From assembly GCF_021354595.1 (NCBI RefSeq), contig NZ_JADWYJ010000001.1:597446-661445 (forward strand): a stretch of 64,000 bases of DNA, read 5' to 3'. Below are positions 31,249 to 40,604 of the stretch, one piece after another. The stretch's first letter is position 1. Each line of letters begins with the position of its first letter. Source of the DNA: Maribellus sp. CM-23 (GTDB taxonomy: Bacteria > Bacteroidota > Bacteroidia > Bacteroidales > Prolixibacteraceae). A program made the position numbers and the translations under genes. Below the pieces are notes generated by a model. It was not told the DNA's origin. It searched no databases and saw nothing but the letters and a program-made list of their open reading frames with translations.

Positions 31249-31797
31249 CTATTCCTTTTCGACTTGCATAAAGCTAAGTTCCAAAGGAGTTTTACGACCA
31301 AAAATCTTCACCATCACTTGCAGCTTCTTCTTCTCTTCATTGATTTCCTCAATGGTTCCGTTAAAGCCGTTGAATGGTCCATCGATAACTTTCACAGTTT
31401 CTCCTACCACATATGGGATATTGATTTCTTCGTCGGTTTCAGCTAATTCATCCACACGACCTAAAATCCTGTTTACCTCGCTTTGCCGCATCGGTACCGG
31501 ATCTCCACCCTTGGTGTCGCCTAAAAATCCGATTACGTTTGGAAAATTCCTTAGTGTGTGTGCAACTTCACCCACTAAAGCGGCTTCGATTAAAACATAT
31601 CCCGGAAAAAAGTTTCGCTCCTTACTGATTTTCTTACCATTTCGGATTTGATAGACTTTTTCCGTAGGAATGAGAACCTGATCAACAAAACCTTTTAGAT
31701 CTCCGTTTGCGATTTCGTTTTCGATATATTCCTTTACCTTCTTCTCCTTGCCTCCAATCGCACGCAGAACATACCATTTTTTACTATTTTCGCTCAT
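31249..31797 (-). CDS. nusG: transcription termination/antitermination protein NusG
   Basis: The 182-residue protein contains the NGN domain (KKWYVLRAIGGKEKKVKEYI; FFPGYVLIEA) and a C-terminal KOW domain (VKVIDGPFNGFNGTIEEINEE). It binds RNA polymerase to raise processivity and links to ribosomes or Rho. It lies 20 bases after secE, the universal order. Confidence 0.98.
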   Translation of the reverse strand: MSENSKKWYVLRAIGGKEKKVKEYIENEIANGDLKGFVDQVLIPTEKVYQIRNGKKISKERNFFPGYVLIEAALVGEVAHTLRNFPNVIGFLGDTKGGDPVPMRQSEVNRILGRVDELAETDEEINIPYVVGETVKVIDGPFNGFNGTIEEINEEKKKLQVMVKIFGRKTPLELSFMQVEKE

Positions 31798-31817
31798 CTC
31801 GACTTAAAGGTTTTGAA

Positions 31818-32009
31818 TTAATAAAATAATCCATAAATAAAACTCATTATGTTTCTGAATGACAGATCCATAAAGAAGATAACTAATGATATAATAAAGG
31901 AAGCAATCATTACTACCAGTGCGCTACTTTGTAGCTCTTTCCAAGTAGGCCATGTTACTTTGTGTACGAGTTCGTCGTACGCCTCTTGCAAGTAAATTTT
32001 TAATTTCAT
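31818..32009 (-). CDS. secE: preprotein translocase subunit SecE
   Basis: The 63-residue single-span subunit has the conserved amphipathic segment ELVHKVTWPTWKELQ followed by one membrane helix (SALVVMIASFIISLVIFF). It clamps SecY in the inner membrane. Located between tuf and nusG as usual. Confidence 0.96.
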   Translation of the reverse strand: MKLKIYLQEAYDELVHKVTWPTWKELQSSALVVMIASFIISLVIFFMDLSFRNIMSFIYGLFY

Positions 32010-32174
32010 GTGATAACTTTATTATCTACGCAACAAATGAAACCTGCGTAATCTTCTCTTTCCTTAAGAGAAAAACTTATGCATGCTTCATTCTAAAGGT
32101 TCTTTGTTTTAGTACGAAAGGTAAGCTTCGAACTTACTGTTTACAACCACTCCCTTCTGAGATTCTTTCGTGAG

Positions 32175-32200
32175 TAGTCCCGGGCCGAAACCCGGGACTA
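32175..32200. terminator. GC-rich hairpin after tuf
   Basis: A perfect 10-bp stem TAGTCCCGGG / CCCGGGACTA with loop CCGAAA, 19 bases after the tuf stop. The minus strand shows no T-run after it, so it may stabilise the tuf message or act as a weak terminator rather than a full stop. Confidence 0.6.
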
Positions 32201-32218
32201 ATATCTTATTGAAATGTA

Positions 32219-33406
32219 TTATTCAACAATTTCAGTTACCTGACCAGCACCTACAGTACGTCCACCTTCGCGGATTGCGAAACGAAGACCAATGTTCAGA
32301 GCCACTGGGTAGATCAATTCTACTTCGATTGATACGTTATCACCAGGCATAACCATTTCGCGGCCAGCTTCCAGATGAATTTCACCAGTTACGTCTAAAG
32401 TACGCAGGTAGAACTGAGGACGGTATTTGTTGTGGAATGGAGTGTGACGTCCACCTTCTTCTTTTTTCAATACGTAAACCTCAGCTTTGAATCTTTTATG
32501 AGGAGTGATTGAACCTGGTTTTGCCAAGATCTGTCCACGTTTGATTTCTTTTTTGTCAACACCACGCAACAACAAACCTACGTTGTCACCAGCTTGTCCA
32601 TCATCCAAAATCTTACGGAACATTTCCACCCCTGTACATACAGTCTTACGACCTTCTGCACCCAAACCAATCAACTGCAGTTCATCCCCAGTGTGAACAA
32701 CACCAGTTTCGATACGACCTGTTGCTACAGTACCACGACCAGTGATCGAGAATACGTCTTCAACCGGCATCAAGAATGGTTTGTCAATATCACGTGGAGG
32801 CAGCGGAATCCAAGTATCACAAGCTTCCATCAATTCCAATACTTTTTCTTCCCATTCTGGTTCACCATTCAATGCACCAAGTGCAGAACCTTTGATTACT
32901 GGAGTATTATCGCCGTCGAATTCATAGAAATCGAGCAATTCACGGATTTCCATTTCAACAAGCTCCAATAATTCTTCGTCATCAACCATATCCACTTTAT
33001 TCATGAATACGACCAATTTAGGTACGTTTACCTGACGAGCAAGAAGAATGTGCTCACGAGTTTGTGGCATCGGACCGTCAGTTGCAGCAACTACAATAAT
33101 AGCACCGTCCATCTGAGCAGCACCAGTTACCATGTTCTTAACGTAGTCGGCGTGACCAGGACAGTCAACGTGTGCATAGTGACGAGTAGCTGTTTGATAC
33201 TCTACGTGTGCGGTGTTGATAGTAATACCCCTTTCTTTTTCTTCCGGAGCATTGTCAATTTGGTCAAATGCCTTAACTTCTGACCATCCTTTTTTAGCTA
33301 ATACCATAGTAATAGCTGCAGTCAGGGTAGTCTTACCATGGTCAACGTGGCCAATAGTACCAATGTTAACATGGTCCTTATCCCTTACAAACGTTTGTTT
33401 AGCCAT
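32219..33406 (-). CDS. tuf: elongation factor Tu
   Basis: The 395-residue GTPase delivers aminoacyl-tRNA to the ribosome. GHVDHGKT (P-loop), RGITIN (switch I), DCPGHADY (switch II) and the NKVD motif are all present, and the C-terminal [15 protein letters not shown] is intact. It follows tRNA-Thr by 39 bases and precedes secE by about 210. Confidence 0.99.
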   Translation of the reverse strand: MAKQTFVRDKDHVNIGTIGHVDHGKTTLTAAITMVLAKKGWSEVKAFDQIDNAPEEKERGITINTAHVEYQTATRHYAHVDCPGHADYVKNMVTGAAQMDGAIIVVAATDGPMPQTREHILLARQVNVPKLVVFMNKVDMVDDEELLELVEMEIRELLDFYEFDGDNTPVIKGSALGALNGEPEWEEKVLELMEACDTWIPLPPRDIDKPFLMPVEDVFSITGRGTVATGRIETGVVHTGDELQLIGLGAEGRKTVCTGVEMFRKILDDGQAGDNVGLLLRGVDKKEIKRGQILAKPGSITPHKRFKAEVYVLKKEEGGRHTPFHNKYRPQFYLRTLDVTGEIHLEAGREMVMPGDNVSIEVELIYPVALNIGLRFAIREGGRTVGAGQVTEIVE

Positions 33407-33445
33407 AATTGCAAAATTTTAATTTATTTATCTTTAATTCATCTG

Positions 33446-33517
<72 letters not shown>

Positions 33518-33584
33518 CTTATACACAAGAAGAGATGGGAATCAAGAGCAGTTTTTTTTACTCTAAATTCCGATCCCTAAATTG

Positions 33585-33657
33585 AGCGGGAAACGGGACT
33601 CAAACCCGCGACCCTTAGCTTGGAAGGCTAATGCTCTATCAACTGAGCTATTCCCGC
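33585..33657 (-). tRNA. tRNA-Gly (anticodon TCC)
   Basis: A 73-base cloverleaf: acceptor GCGGGAA/TTCCCGC, D stem GCTC/GAGC, anticodon stem TTAGC/GCTAA with loop CTTCCAA, T arm GCGGG-TTTGAGT-CCCGT. CCA is not encoded. First RNA of the tRNA-tuf transcript. Confidence 0.96.
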
Positions 33658-33685
33658 TTATACTTTCCACGCAAAAAATGCGGTG

Positions 33686-33693
33686 CAAAATTA
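33686..33693 (-). promoter_or_regulatory. -7 element of the tRNA-tuf promoter
   Basis: The minus strand reads TAATTTTGCACCGC, placing the start about 20 bases before tRNA-Gly. TTTG occurs 23 bases upstream and TTC at 20, so the -33 is imperfect. The position is right for a stable-RNA promoter. Confidence 0.6.
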
Positions 33694-33917
33694 CAACTTT
33701 TTTCCAAACTACCGAACAAAAAATTCACTATGTGATAAAATCAATGAATTTTTCTTGTACTTCGGTCAAAATCAAGCAAAACCATCAAACTAAATCTTGC
33801 CTTAATTTCCTCGAAAGCCCAATATATTCAGCTGTTGTAAGAACGCCCCTTAAAAGGGTTTGCAAATGTAAAAATTATATTTTAAAAACCTAAAACTTGA
33901 TCGTCAAATTTTAAATT

Positions 33918-34220
33918 TTATTTGTTTTTAAGCTTCTCTTTGTATTTATCGATTTGCTTTTTGAGTGCATCTGCCGCCAGATCAATAGCTTCCTCAAAAG
34001 AGTCAGCCTGTTTCTTCGCGAATAAATTGTCTTGTGCAGGAATTGAAAGCTCTAACTCAGCAACCTTATTATTTGCTGTTTCAGGCTTAATAACTTTTAA
34101 AGTTACCTCAGCCTTGATAATGCCATCAAAAAAAGTATCCAGTTTCCCTACCTTTTTATTTACGAAATCCACCAATTTCTGATCGGCATTAAAATGTACT
34201 GAATTAATTTTTACTTCCAT
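33918..34220 (-). CDS. hpf: short-form ribosome hibernation promoting factor (HPF/YfiA)
   Basis: The 100-residue protein has the single beta-alpha-beta domain of HPF (EVKINSVHFNADQKLVDFVN; KVAELELSIP; DSFEEAIDLAADALKKQIDKYKEK) and lacks the long-form dimerisation tail. It binds the 30S decoding site in stationary phase. It starts two bases after xerC ends, so it is co-transcribed with rpsU and xerC. Confidence 0.93.
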   Translation of the reverse strand: MEVKINSVHFNADQKLVDFVNKKVGKLDTFFDGIIKAEVTLKVIKPETANNKVAELELSIPAQDNLFAKKQADSFEEAIDLAADALKKQIDKYKEKLKNK

Positions 34221-34222
34221 AA

Positions 34223-35122
34223 TTAATCGTTTTTATCACCACGAGGGTGGGCTTGTTTATAACTATCGCGCAGCTTCTCGAAGGTTGTATGTGTATATAC
34301 CTGGGTCGCTGCTAAATTTGAATGTCCTAACAACTCTTTTACCGCATTTAAATCGGCACCTCTGTTCAATAAATGTGAGGCATAAGTATGGCGCAAAACA
34401 TGGGGACTTCTCTTTTCCAGCGAGGTTACCTTTCCCAAACTACTCTTTACCAATCGGTAAACAAGTTTTTCGTAAACCTGCCCCCCCTTATCTGTCACCA
34501 GTAAATACTCGGTCTTATGCCCAAACTCTTTGTCTCGTGCTCCAATATAATCATTTAATAGCTCGTTTATCTCTCGCGGATAAGGAATCACTCTTTCTTT
34601 TTGCCTTTTTCCCAAAACCCGGATCAAATATTCCTTTGAGTCGATGTCCCGGTCACGCAATCCGATCAGTTCTGACAACCTCATTCCTGTTCCGTAAAAC
34701 AACGAGAGTATCAATTTATCCCTAACGCCAGAAAAAGTACTGTCAAAAACCAACCCGTCATCCAGTAGATGATTCAAACTGTTTTCATCTACAAATGCGG
34801 GGAGTTTCTTCCTCACTTTTGGTAAAGTAAGATTTACCGCCGGATTGGAAGCAACAATCTCTTCGCACATTAAATAATTATAAAAAGACTTCACCGAAGT
34901 TACTTTTCGATGAATACTTCTTGGAGTCAATCCTTGCTCCATAAGCTCGAGCAGCCAACTTCTCACCGAACCGGAAACAACCTCTTTAACATGAAATTCC
35001 CCGATCACTTTTGTGTAAAAATCCACAAACTGATCGAGGTCATTTTTATATGCCACTACCGTATGAGGAGAGTACCTCTTCTCATACTTCAAATAGTTGA
35101 TAAACGATTCCTGATAACTCAT
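34223..35122 (-). CDS. xerC: tyrosine recombinase XerC
   Basis: The 299-residue recombinase resolves chromosome dimers at dif with XerD. The N-terminal SAM-like domain is followed by the catalytic core with Arg in YGTGMRLSELIGL, Lys, the HVLRHTYASHLLNRG box, and the nucleophile Tyr in ATQVYTHTTFEKL. It is grouped with rpsU and hpf, the usual Bacteroidota arrangement, and no mobile element surrounds it, so a housekeeping role is likely. Confidence 0.94.
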   Translation of the reverse strand: MSYQESFINYLKYEKRYSPHTVVAYKNDLDQFVDFYTKVIGEFHVKEVVSGSVRSWLLELMEQGLTPRSIHRKVTSVKSFYNYLMCEEIVASNPAVNLTLPKVRKKLPAFVDENSLNHLLDDGLVFDSTFSGVRDKLILSLFYGTGMRLSELIGLRDRDIDSKEYLIRVLGKRQKERVIPYPREINELLNDYIGARDKEFGHKTEYLLVTDKGGQVYEKLVYRLVKSSLGKVTSLEKRSPHVLRHTYASHLLNRGADLNAVKELLGHSNLAATQVYTHTTFEKLRDSYKQAHPRGDKND

Positions 35123-35160
35123 CGGCCATCTCTACAAAAAACCAGGAACCACTAAACTAG

Positions 35161-35352
35161 TTAGTCTTCCTGTTGCTGCAAACCTTGTACGTAAGCTGCT
35201 TTCTTCAACTCTTCCCTTCTTTTTACTGAAGGTTTGGTAAATTTCTGACGTTCGCGTAATTCCTTGATTACACCTGTCTTTTCGAATTTTCTTTTGAACC
35301 TTTTTAAGGCTCTTTCAATATTTTCGCCCTCTTTTACCGGAATAATAATCAT
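35161..35352 (-). CDS. rpsU: 30S ribosomal protein S21
   Basis: The 63-residue basic protein starts MIIIPVKEGENIERALKRFK and ends with the typical KPSVKRREELKKAAY tail. It leads the rpsU-xerC-hpf unit; a canonical promoter lies 34 bases upstream. Family length is normal. Confidence 0.96.
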   Translation of the reverse strand: MIIIPVKEGENIERALKRFKRKFEKTGVIKELRERQKFTKPSVKRREELKKAAYVQGLQQQED

Positions 35353-35385
35353 ATCTATCGGTTTTTACTTTTTTAAATTGAGGCG

Positions 35386-35416
35386 CAAATTTAGAAATTA
35401 TTCATACTATATCAAA
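35386..35416 (-). promoter_or_regulatory. canonical Bacteroidota promoter of rpsU-xerC-hpf
   Basis: The minus strand reads TTTG (35416-35413), 19 bases, TAAATTTG (35393-35386). Both elements match the consensus exactly. Transcription should start about 25 bases before rpsU. Confidence 0.75.
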
Positions 35417-35468
35417 TTTAAAGTAAAAAAATAATAATTCCTATCTGCTAAATTCAGTTTTAGGATTT

Positions 35469-36566
35469 TTAACGACAGGTAAGATACGGTCTGACGCGCT
35501 CAAATGTAACGTCATCAAAGCTCTGTAATGCTGCAACTTCTGCAATACTTTTGAACGCCCCCAGCTTTTTTTTTCTATCCAAGATCTGAGCTACCTGCTC
35601 CTTCGACAAATACGGATGATGCAACAACTCGGCAAACTCCAAGAAATTGATCCTCATTTTCCGGATCTCAAGAGTGTCCACGTAAACATAGTCTTCCAGC
35701 CCGTAAAAAGTATCCTCCGGGAAGTTATAAACCTCCAGCAGTTGTTTTGGGGAATAGTAACCTCCCAGCAATTCACGGTAACGAATGATTCTTTTTGCAT
35801 AGGCAGGTCCAATTCCAGGCAATTTTGTCAGCAAAGCAGAGTCAGCACTATTTAATTCAACCATTGGAATCTCATCAAAAGATGGAACCATCACTTCCTT
35901 TATCGAATCAAGCTTTATATATGGTTTTACTTTGACGAACAGAACAGAGTCCACTCCGTAAATTTTGAGAATGTCATCTGCTTTTCGAAATACGCCACCG
36001 CTTAAACGGTAATTTACCAGGTTGCTTGCCTGATAATTAGTAAAGCCCATCGCCTTCAACTCTTCTTCTGCAACTGTATTCGGATCGAAGTAATCCAGAG
36101 CTTCTACTTTGGGCTTATCTATTCTCGAAGTTGAAGATCTTGGCTTCTCTAAAGGAATTACCAGGTACTTCACCACCACCTCATAAATAGAATCTGTCAT
36201 TCCATATATTTTACGGAAATCACTGGCCGTTTTAAACCTCCCTCCTGCTCTCCGATACGATATTATATTTCTTTTTACCGGTTCCGGAATGTCCAGTGAA
36301 TCAAGTTGAGGGCCTGAAATACTATTGGGATTAAATGAGAAAAGCCTCCTTGATTCATTGTCCGGGATCTCCATTTCAGCTTCCCACTCTTCCATTAGTT
36401 TCTTTATCTCAGAAAAATCGGTTCCCTCTTTTGGCGGCAAGTAATCTACCAGGCCGTTTATGAGCACAGAAACCAAAAGAAGACCCGCCAATATAAGTAT
36501 ACTATTTCGATCCGACCTTAAATAGGCAAGGTATTGACGTTTTATGCGTTGTAGAAACTTCTTCAT
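35469..36566 (-). CDS. membrane-anchored helix-hairpin-helix (ComEA-like) protein
   Basis: The 365-residue protein has one N-terminal membrane segment (NSILILAGLLLVSVLINGLV, about 21-40) and then repeated helix-hairpin-helix units, each with a pattern such as LNSADSALLTKLPGIGPAYA, FNPNSISGPQLDSLDIPEPV and FDPNTVAEEELKAMGFTNYQ. The HhH fold usually binds DNA without sequence specificity; ComEA with this fold receives DNA in natural transformation. Here the number of HhH units (at least four) is larger than in ComEA, and no com genes are adjacent, so the role is uncertain. Confidence 0.85.
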   Translation of the reverse strand: MKKFLQRIKRQYLAYLRSDRNSILILAGLLLVSVLINGLVDYLPPKEGTDFSEIKKLMEEWEAEMEIPDNESRRLFSFNPNSISGPQLDSLDIPEPVKRNIISYRRAGGRFKTASDFRKIYGMTDSIYEVVVKYLVIPLEKPRSSTSRIDKPKVEALDYFDPNTVAEEELKAMGFTNYQASNLVNYRLSGGVFRKADDILKIYGVDSVLFVKVKPYIKLDSIKEVMVPSFDEIPMVELNSADSALLTKLPGIGPAYAKRIIRYRELLGGYYSPKQLLEVYNFPEDTFYGLEDYVYVDTLEIRKMRINFLEFAELLHHPYLSKEQVAQILDRKKKLGAFKSIAEVAALQSFDDVTFERVRPYLTCR

Positions 36567-36640
36567 TGTGTTCGGAAATAGAGATGAAGATTAGCACGTT
36601 ACAAGTTATTAAAAATGAACGAGTAAAGCAACGCATAAAC

Positions 36641-36661
36641 AAAGCCGGGTTTACCGGCTTT
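36641..36661 (-). terminator. terminator of the sodium symporter gene
   Basis: AAAGCCGG-TAAAC-CCGGCTTT on the minus strand followed by GTTTATG, 20 bases beyond the stop at 36682. Confidence 0.75.
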
Positions 36662-36681
36662 CATAAATTCAAATATCGTTT

Positions 36682-38055
36682 CTAGGTTATTCCCTTTATA
36701 AAAAGTGCAGCAACGGCTATTATCCCTATGGCCACCGGAGCAATGTACCGGATGATAAAAAAGACAACTTTATAAAGCGATGATTTCAACTCGCCCTGGT
36801 TGCTTATCTCGTCCATGAAGTTGATTTTGCCCAATTTCCAGCCGACAAATATTACAATTAACAAGGCTCCAAAAGTTAACATGATGTTGGCCGAAGCAAA
36901 ATCAAGCAATCCAAATATTGTTTTTCCGAAAATGAGGAAATCACTCAATACGCCAAACGACAATGTTGCCAACACTCCCAAAATACTAATGGAAACAGAG
37001 GCAATTAATGTAGCCTTTCCTCTCGATAATCTTAATTCTTCCTTCAAATAGGCAACCACAACTTCCAGCACCGAGATGGTGGAAGTGAGAGCAGCCACAC
37101 ACAACAGGAAAAAGAAAATAACAGCAAACACCACACCTCCCGGCATCGCTTTAAATACATTGGGTAGCACTTCAAAAACCAAACCCGGGCCGGGAGACAT
37201 CTGGTCAACCGATCCAACAGAAAAGGCAAAAATGGCCGGAATTACCATCAGACTTGCCAGGATGGCGATGAAGGTATCAGTAAAAGCAACCTGAGAGGCT
37301 GTCTTCAAAAGGTGATTGTCTTTTTGAATATAGGAACCGTAAGTTATGAGCGTTCCCATGCCGATGCTCAACGAGAAAGCCGCTTGTCCCAGGGCCATCA
37401 AAACCGTCTTAAAATTAACGACCGACCAATCGGGGATAAACAAATAACGAATCCCCTCGCTGGCGCCGGGTAAAGTAACCGAACGCACCACAACCAGCGC
37501 AATCAGAATAACCAATACCGGCATAAGTATTTTGGTGAACTTCTCGATACCCTTTTTGATTCCGCCATACACCACCAAACCCGTGATTACCATAATCACC
37601 AATTGCCAGATAACAGGACGCGCCGAACTTGAGCTAAAATTGGCAAAATTCGACACCATATCATCGGTATGCAACAGCTTTCCACTGGCTGCCTGAACCA
37701 GGTATTCCAAAGTCCAGCCGGCCACCGCGCTGTAAAACGAAAGAATGGCAAAAGCGGTTATAATGCCAAGCGAACCTACGAGGTACCAGGGAGTTTTAGG
37801 AGCAAGCTTCTTAAACGAGCCAAAGGCATTGAGCTGGGCACGCCGCCCGATGGTGAACTCTGACAGCATTACCGGAATTCCAATAAGAATGATAAACCCA
37901 ATGTAAAGCATCAAAAAAGCCCCCCCTCCGTTTTGAGTCGTTACAAGCGGGAACCTCCAGATATTCCCCAAGCCGACAGCTGACCCCGCAGCTGCGGCAA
38001 TAACACCAAATTTAGAGCTAAAAGAGTCTCTGTTTCCGGAAGGAAGATTTGCCAT
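36682..38055 (-). CDS. sodium-dependent symporter of the NSS (SNF) family
   Basis: The 457-residue inner-membrane protein has 11-12 hydrophobic spans and the family signature in span 1 (AAAGSAVGLGNIWRFPLVT), with the unwound GLGNIWRFP segment binding Na+ and substrate. FSLSIGMGTLITYGSY is the span-6 equivalent. Bacterial relatives (LeuT, MhsT, Tyt1) carry amino acids; the substrate here is unknown. It is monocistronic with its own terminator. Confidence 0.93.
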   Translation of the reverse strand: MANLPSGNRDSFSSKFGVIAAAAGSAVGLGNIWRFPLVTTQNGGGAFLMLYIGFIILIGIPVMLSEFTIGRRAQLNAFGSFKKLAPKTPWYLVGSLGIITAFAILSFYSAVAGWTLEYLVQAASGKLLHTDDMVSNFANFSSSSARPVIWQLVIMVITGLVVYGGIKKGIEKFTKILMPVLVILIALVVVRSVTLPGASEGIRYLFIPDWSVVNFKTVLMALGQAAFSLSIGMGTLITYGSYIQKDNHLLKTASQVAFTDTFIAILASLMVIPAIFAFSVGSVDQMSPGPGLVFEVLPNVFKAMPGGVVFAVIFFFLLCVAALTSTISVLEVVVAYLKEELRLSRGKATLIASVSISILGVLATLSFGVLSDFLIFGKTIFGLLDFASANIMLTFGALLIVIFVGWKLGKINFMDEISNQGELKSSLYKVVFFIIRYIAPVAIGIIAVAALFIKGIT

Positions 38056-38170
38056 AAAATTTCAGTTAAATGTTTTATACTCAGATATGCTTACAGTTTT
38101 TTATACTTTGCGCTCCAAAAATGCAAAAAAATAATTCTATCCGGTATAAAACCTGGCAAAAAAGGGGAAA

Positions 38171-40516
38171 TTAAAAAGGATAACCGATCGCAAAGTTCAG
38201 GTTAAAATCGTCTCCGGTGAGTTTCCGGTTGCCAATGATCCATCTTTTGCCAGCCTCGGCAGACGGGTCCCGCAACTTCATCCCCAAATCGAACCGAAGG
38301 ATAAAATAATTCAGGTTGAAGCGAAAACCAGTACCTGTACCAACTGCAATCTGTTTATAAAACTCATTTATATGAAAGCGAACTCCTTCCCTGTTGTAAT
38401 ATTTGTTGATGGCCCAAATGTTTCCGGCATCCATAAAGAGCGCCCCTTCCATTTTCCCAATCAGGTTGTAACGATATTCCAGATTGGCTTCGATCTTTAA
38501 ATCGGACGACTGGTTGGGGTAAAAGCCATCGGGTGCTTTATAATTACCAGGCCCCAGCGACCTCACCTGCCAGGCACGTATGCCGTTGGCACCTCCGGCA
38601 AAATACTGCTTCTCGAAGGGCAGCAATCCTGAATTCCCGTAAGGGAAGCCAATCCCGAAAAAAGCGCGCCCCACAATGCTGTTATACGGGTCGATTTCAA
38701 TGGCTCTCCGAACCTCAATATCTGCCTTCAGGTATTGAGCAAACGGGGTTCCCAAATACCGGTAGTACTCGACAAGGCTGTTTTCGTAGTTTGGATCCTG
38801 GTATTTGCTCCGCCCGGTGATTTCAGACAAAGCCCACAGTGAGTTTCCGGCCGATTCAACATTCAAACGCGCGTAAGTGTAATTGCTTTTTACGCCTAAA
38901 CGCTGATTGTTGTATACCAGCGAGTAGTTGGTCGCAAAAATAAAGTGATCGGTAAAACTGCTTTTGATGTACAAATCCTGAATGGAGTCAATAAAAGCCT
39001 GATCAAATTCAAATAAATGGACAAAGTTAACGTCCATCAAGTTCCACAAGTGGCTGAAGTTTTGGGATGTTTTCCAGTCGTAACCAAATTTAAGGTTGGT
39101 AATGGTGCGTGTGTATTCCGGTCTTCGCTGGTAGTTAAAGCCCATGTTTAAAACCGTTTTCGGAAGGTTCTTTTCAAAACTTCGGATAAACTTCCCCGGC
39201 CCCAGCAACTTGGGAATATTCAAACTGTTCTCGATACCAAATTCGCGTGTATTAAACGACTCCGAGCCATTGTCGACCTGCCGCTGCATTCGCTCAACAG
39301 CACCTTTCAATCGAATTTGAAAAACCTCGGCCCCCCGAAACAAATTCCGGTGCTGGTAATAAATGTTTCCTGCCACCCCGAGGTTTCCCGAGGTATTGGT
39401 TCCTTCCAGATCGAGTGATATCGATTGCTTATTTAGCGGCGACAAACGCACATAACAGTCCAGCATGTCGGAATAGGGAGCATTGGGAGTCTCTTCAAAC
39501 TGAATATCAACATACCTGAACTGTCTCAGGCGGTTCAGCGCGTTAAACGTATTTTCTACATCGGTAGCGTTGTATAAATCGCCACTTTGCATTTGCGTGG
39601 TCCGTCGAAAAAGATTGGCCGGATAGTAAATCGAAGGCGCTAAAAACAACCTGGCATTGTCCCACTCAAGGGTATCTGCAAATACATTGGCAGCTTTGCC
39701 CTGAGGAAGATTAGGCGCCGTTCCCGGAATAATGGAATAATAGAAATTATTGAAATAATAAGGCCTGAGTATTTTTGTAGAATCAACCTGCGAATTTCTC
39801 GTTTCGCCGATGTACAAATCCAGCGCTACACGTTTTTCAAGTTGCGTGGTGTCCGCTTTGTACCTCACCTGGTTTTTGGAAAAATAAAAATAGCCCTTGT
39901 CACGGTATAACTTTACGATCCGCTCCTGCTGTTTCTGCAAATCATAAATATCAAACGGAACCCCTCTCTTAAATTGAAGGCTCATGGAATCTTTCTTGAA
40001 AATCTCCTCCAGTTTTGGCGTGGCAAAATGATAACGGACATCGTTTATCGTGTACCTTTCGCCCGTTTCAATGTTGAATGTCAGCTTCGCCTTCTTCTTT
40101 TTATCTTTTAATTCCAGTCCGCTTCTAATATCTGCGCGGTAATATCCTTTGTTATCCAGGTATTGCTTTAACTGTTCCTTCGATCGGTCTGTCATCACCT
40201 CGTCATACAGTTGCGGGGCTTCCCCAATTCGCTTCAGCCAGTCGTCAGTTTTCTTTTTCGACGACATATTGTACAATATCAGGTAAAACTTTACAAACCC
40301 AAGTATCTTGTAATTTTCTTTTTGGCGGATAAATGATTTGGCTTCGTCCTTGTTTATCTCAGGATTATCCACTTCCAGTTCCACTTTATTCAAAAGATAC
40401 TTATCCTCGGGAACAAATCTCGTGGTTGAACAGGAAGCAAGGATCAACGCGGCCAACACAACAACAAAAACCTTCCCAATCCTTTCGGTGATATAACGGT
40501 ATAAAATCAAATTCAA
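38171..40516 (-). CDS. TamA/BamA-like outer-membrane lipoprotein
   Basis: The 781-residue product has a lipobox (LAALILASC) followed by STTRFVPEDKYLLNKVELEV, the N-terminal form of Bacteroidota TamA-like proteins. POTRA-type segments follow (e.g. KQYLDNKGYYRADI, YRDKGYFYFSKNQVRY), then a 16-strand barrel domain with the FAGGANGIRAW motif and a terminal NFAIGYPF ending in Phe. Its role is probably insertion of outer-membrane proteins. No ATG exists between the promoter and the lipobox; TTG 40516 (or 40510) is the best start, so the exact N-terminus is uncertain. Confidence 0.85.
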   Translation of the reverse strand: MNLILYRYITERIGKVFVVVLAALILASCSTTRFVPEDKYLLNKVELEVDNPEINKDEAKSFIRQKENYKILGFVKFYLILYNMSSKKKTDDWLKRIGEAPQLYDEVMTDRSKEQLKQYLDNKGYYRADIRSGLELKDKKKKAKLTFNIETGERYTINDVRYHFATPKLEEIFKKDSMSLQFKRGVPFDIYDLQKQQERIVKLYRDKGYFYFSKNQVRYKADTTQLEKRVALDLYIGETRNSQVDSTKILRPYYFNNFYYSIIPGTAPNLPQGKAANVFADTLEWDNARLFLAPSIYYPANLFRRTTQMQSGDLYNATDVENTFNALNRLRQFRYVDIQFEETPNAPYSDMLDCYVRLSPLNKQSISLDLEGTNTSGNLGVAGNIYYQHRNLFRGAEVFQIRLKGAVERMQRQVDNGSESFNTREFGIENSLNIPKLLGPGKFIRSFEKNLPKTVLNMGFNYQRRPEYTRTITNLKFGYDWKTSQNFSHLWNLMDVNFVHLFEFDQAFIDSIQDLYIKSSFTDHFIFATNYSLVYNNQRLGVKSNYTYARLNVESAGNSLWALSEITGRSKYQDPNYENSLVEYYRYLGTPFAQYLKADIEVRRAIEIDPYNSIVGRAFFGIGFPYGNSGLLPFEKQYFAGGANGIRAWQVRSLGPGNYKAPDGFYPNQSSDLKIEANLEYRYNLIGKMEGALFMDAGNIWAINKYYNREGVRFHINEFYKQIAVGTGTGFRFNLNYFILRFDLGMKLRDPSAEAGKRWIIGNRKLTGDDFNLNFAIGYPF

Positions 40517-40531
40517 ATTTCTTTTAATGCA

Positions 40532-40539
40532 CAAAAATA
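40532..40539 (-). promoter_or_regulatory. possible -7 element for the TamA-like gene
   Basis: The minus strand reads TATTTTTG, 16 bases before the TTG proposed as start. It argues that translation starts to the left of about 40526. The -33 is weak. Confidence 0.45.
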
Positions 40540-40604
40540 AAGAAGACTTTTTAACAGAAACAGTAACTTTACTCCAAATAATATACGAAGGTGATTTTTT
40601 CTCG

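Noticed and set aside
32010..32218. tRNA-Trp expected between tuf and secE in Bacteroidota
   Set aside because: I searched both strands for a CCA anticodon cloverleaf and T-arm; only a GC hairpin is present.
34223..35122. XerC-like gene as integrase of a mobile element
   Set aside because: It is embedded in rpsU-xerC-hpf with a shared promoter; no attachment repeats or cargo genes are near the tRNAs.
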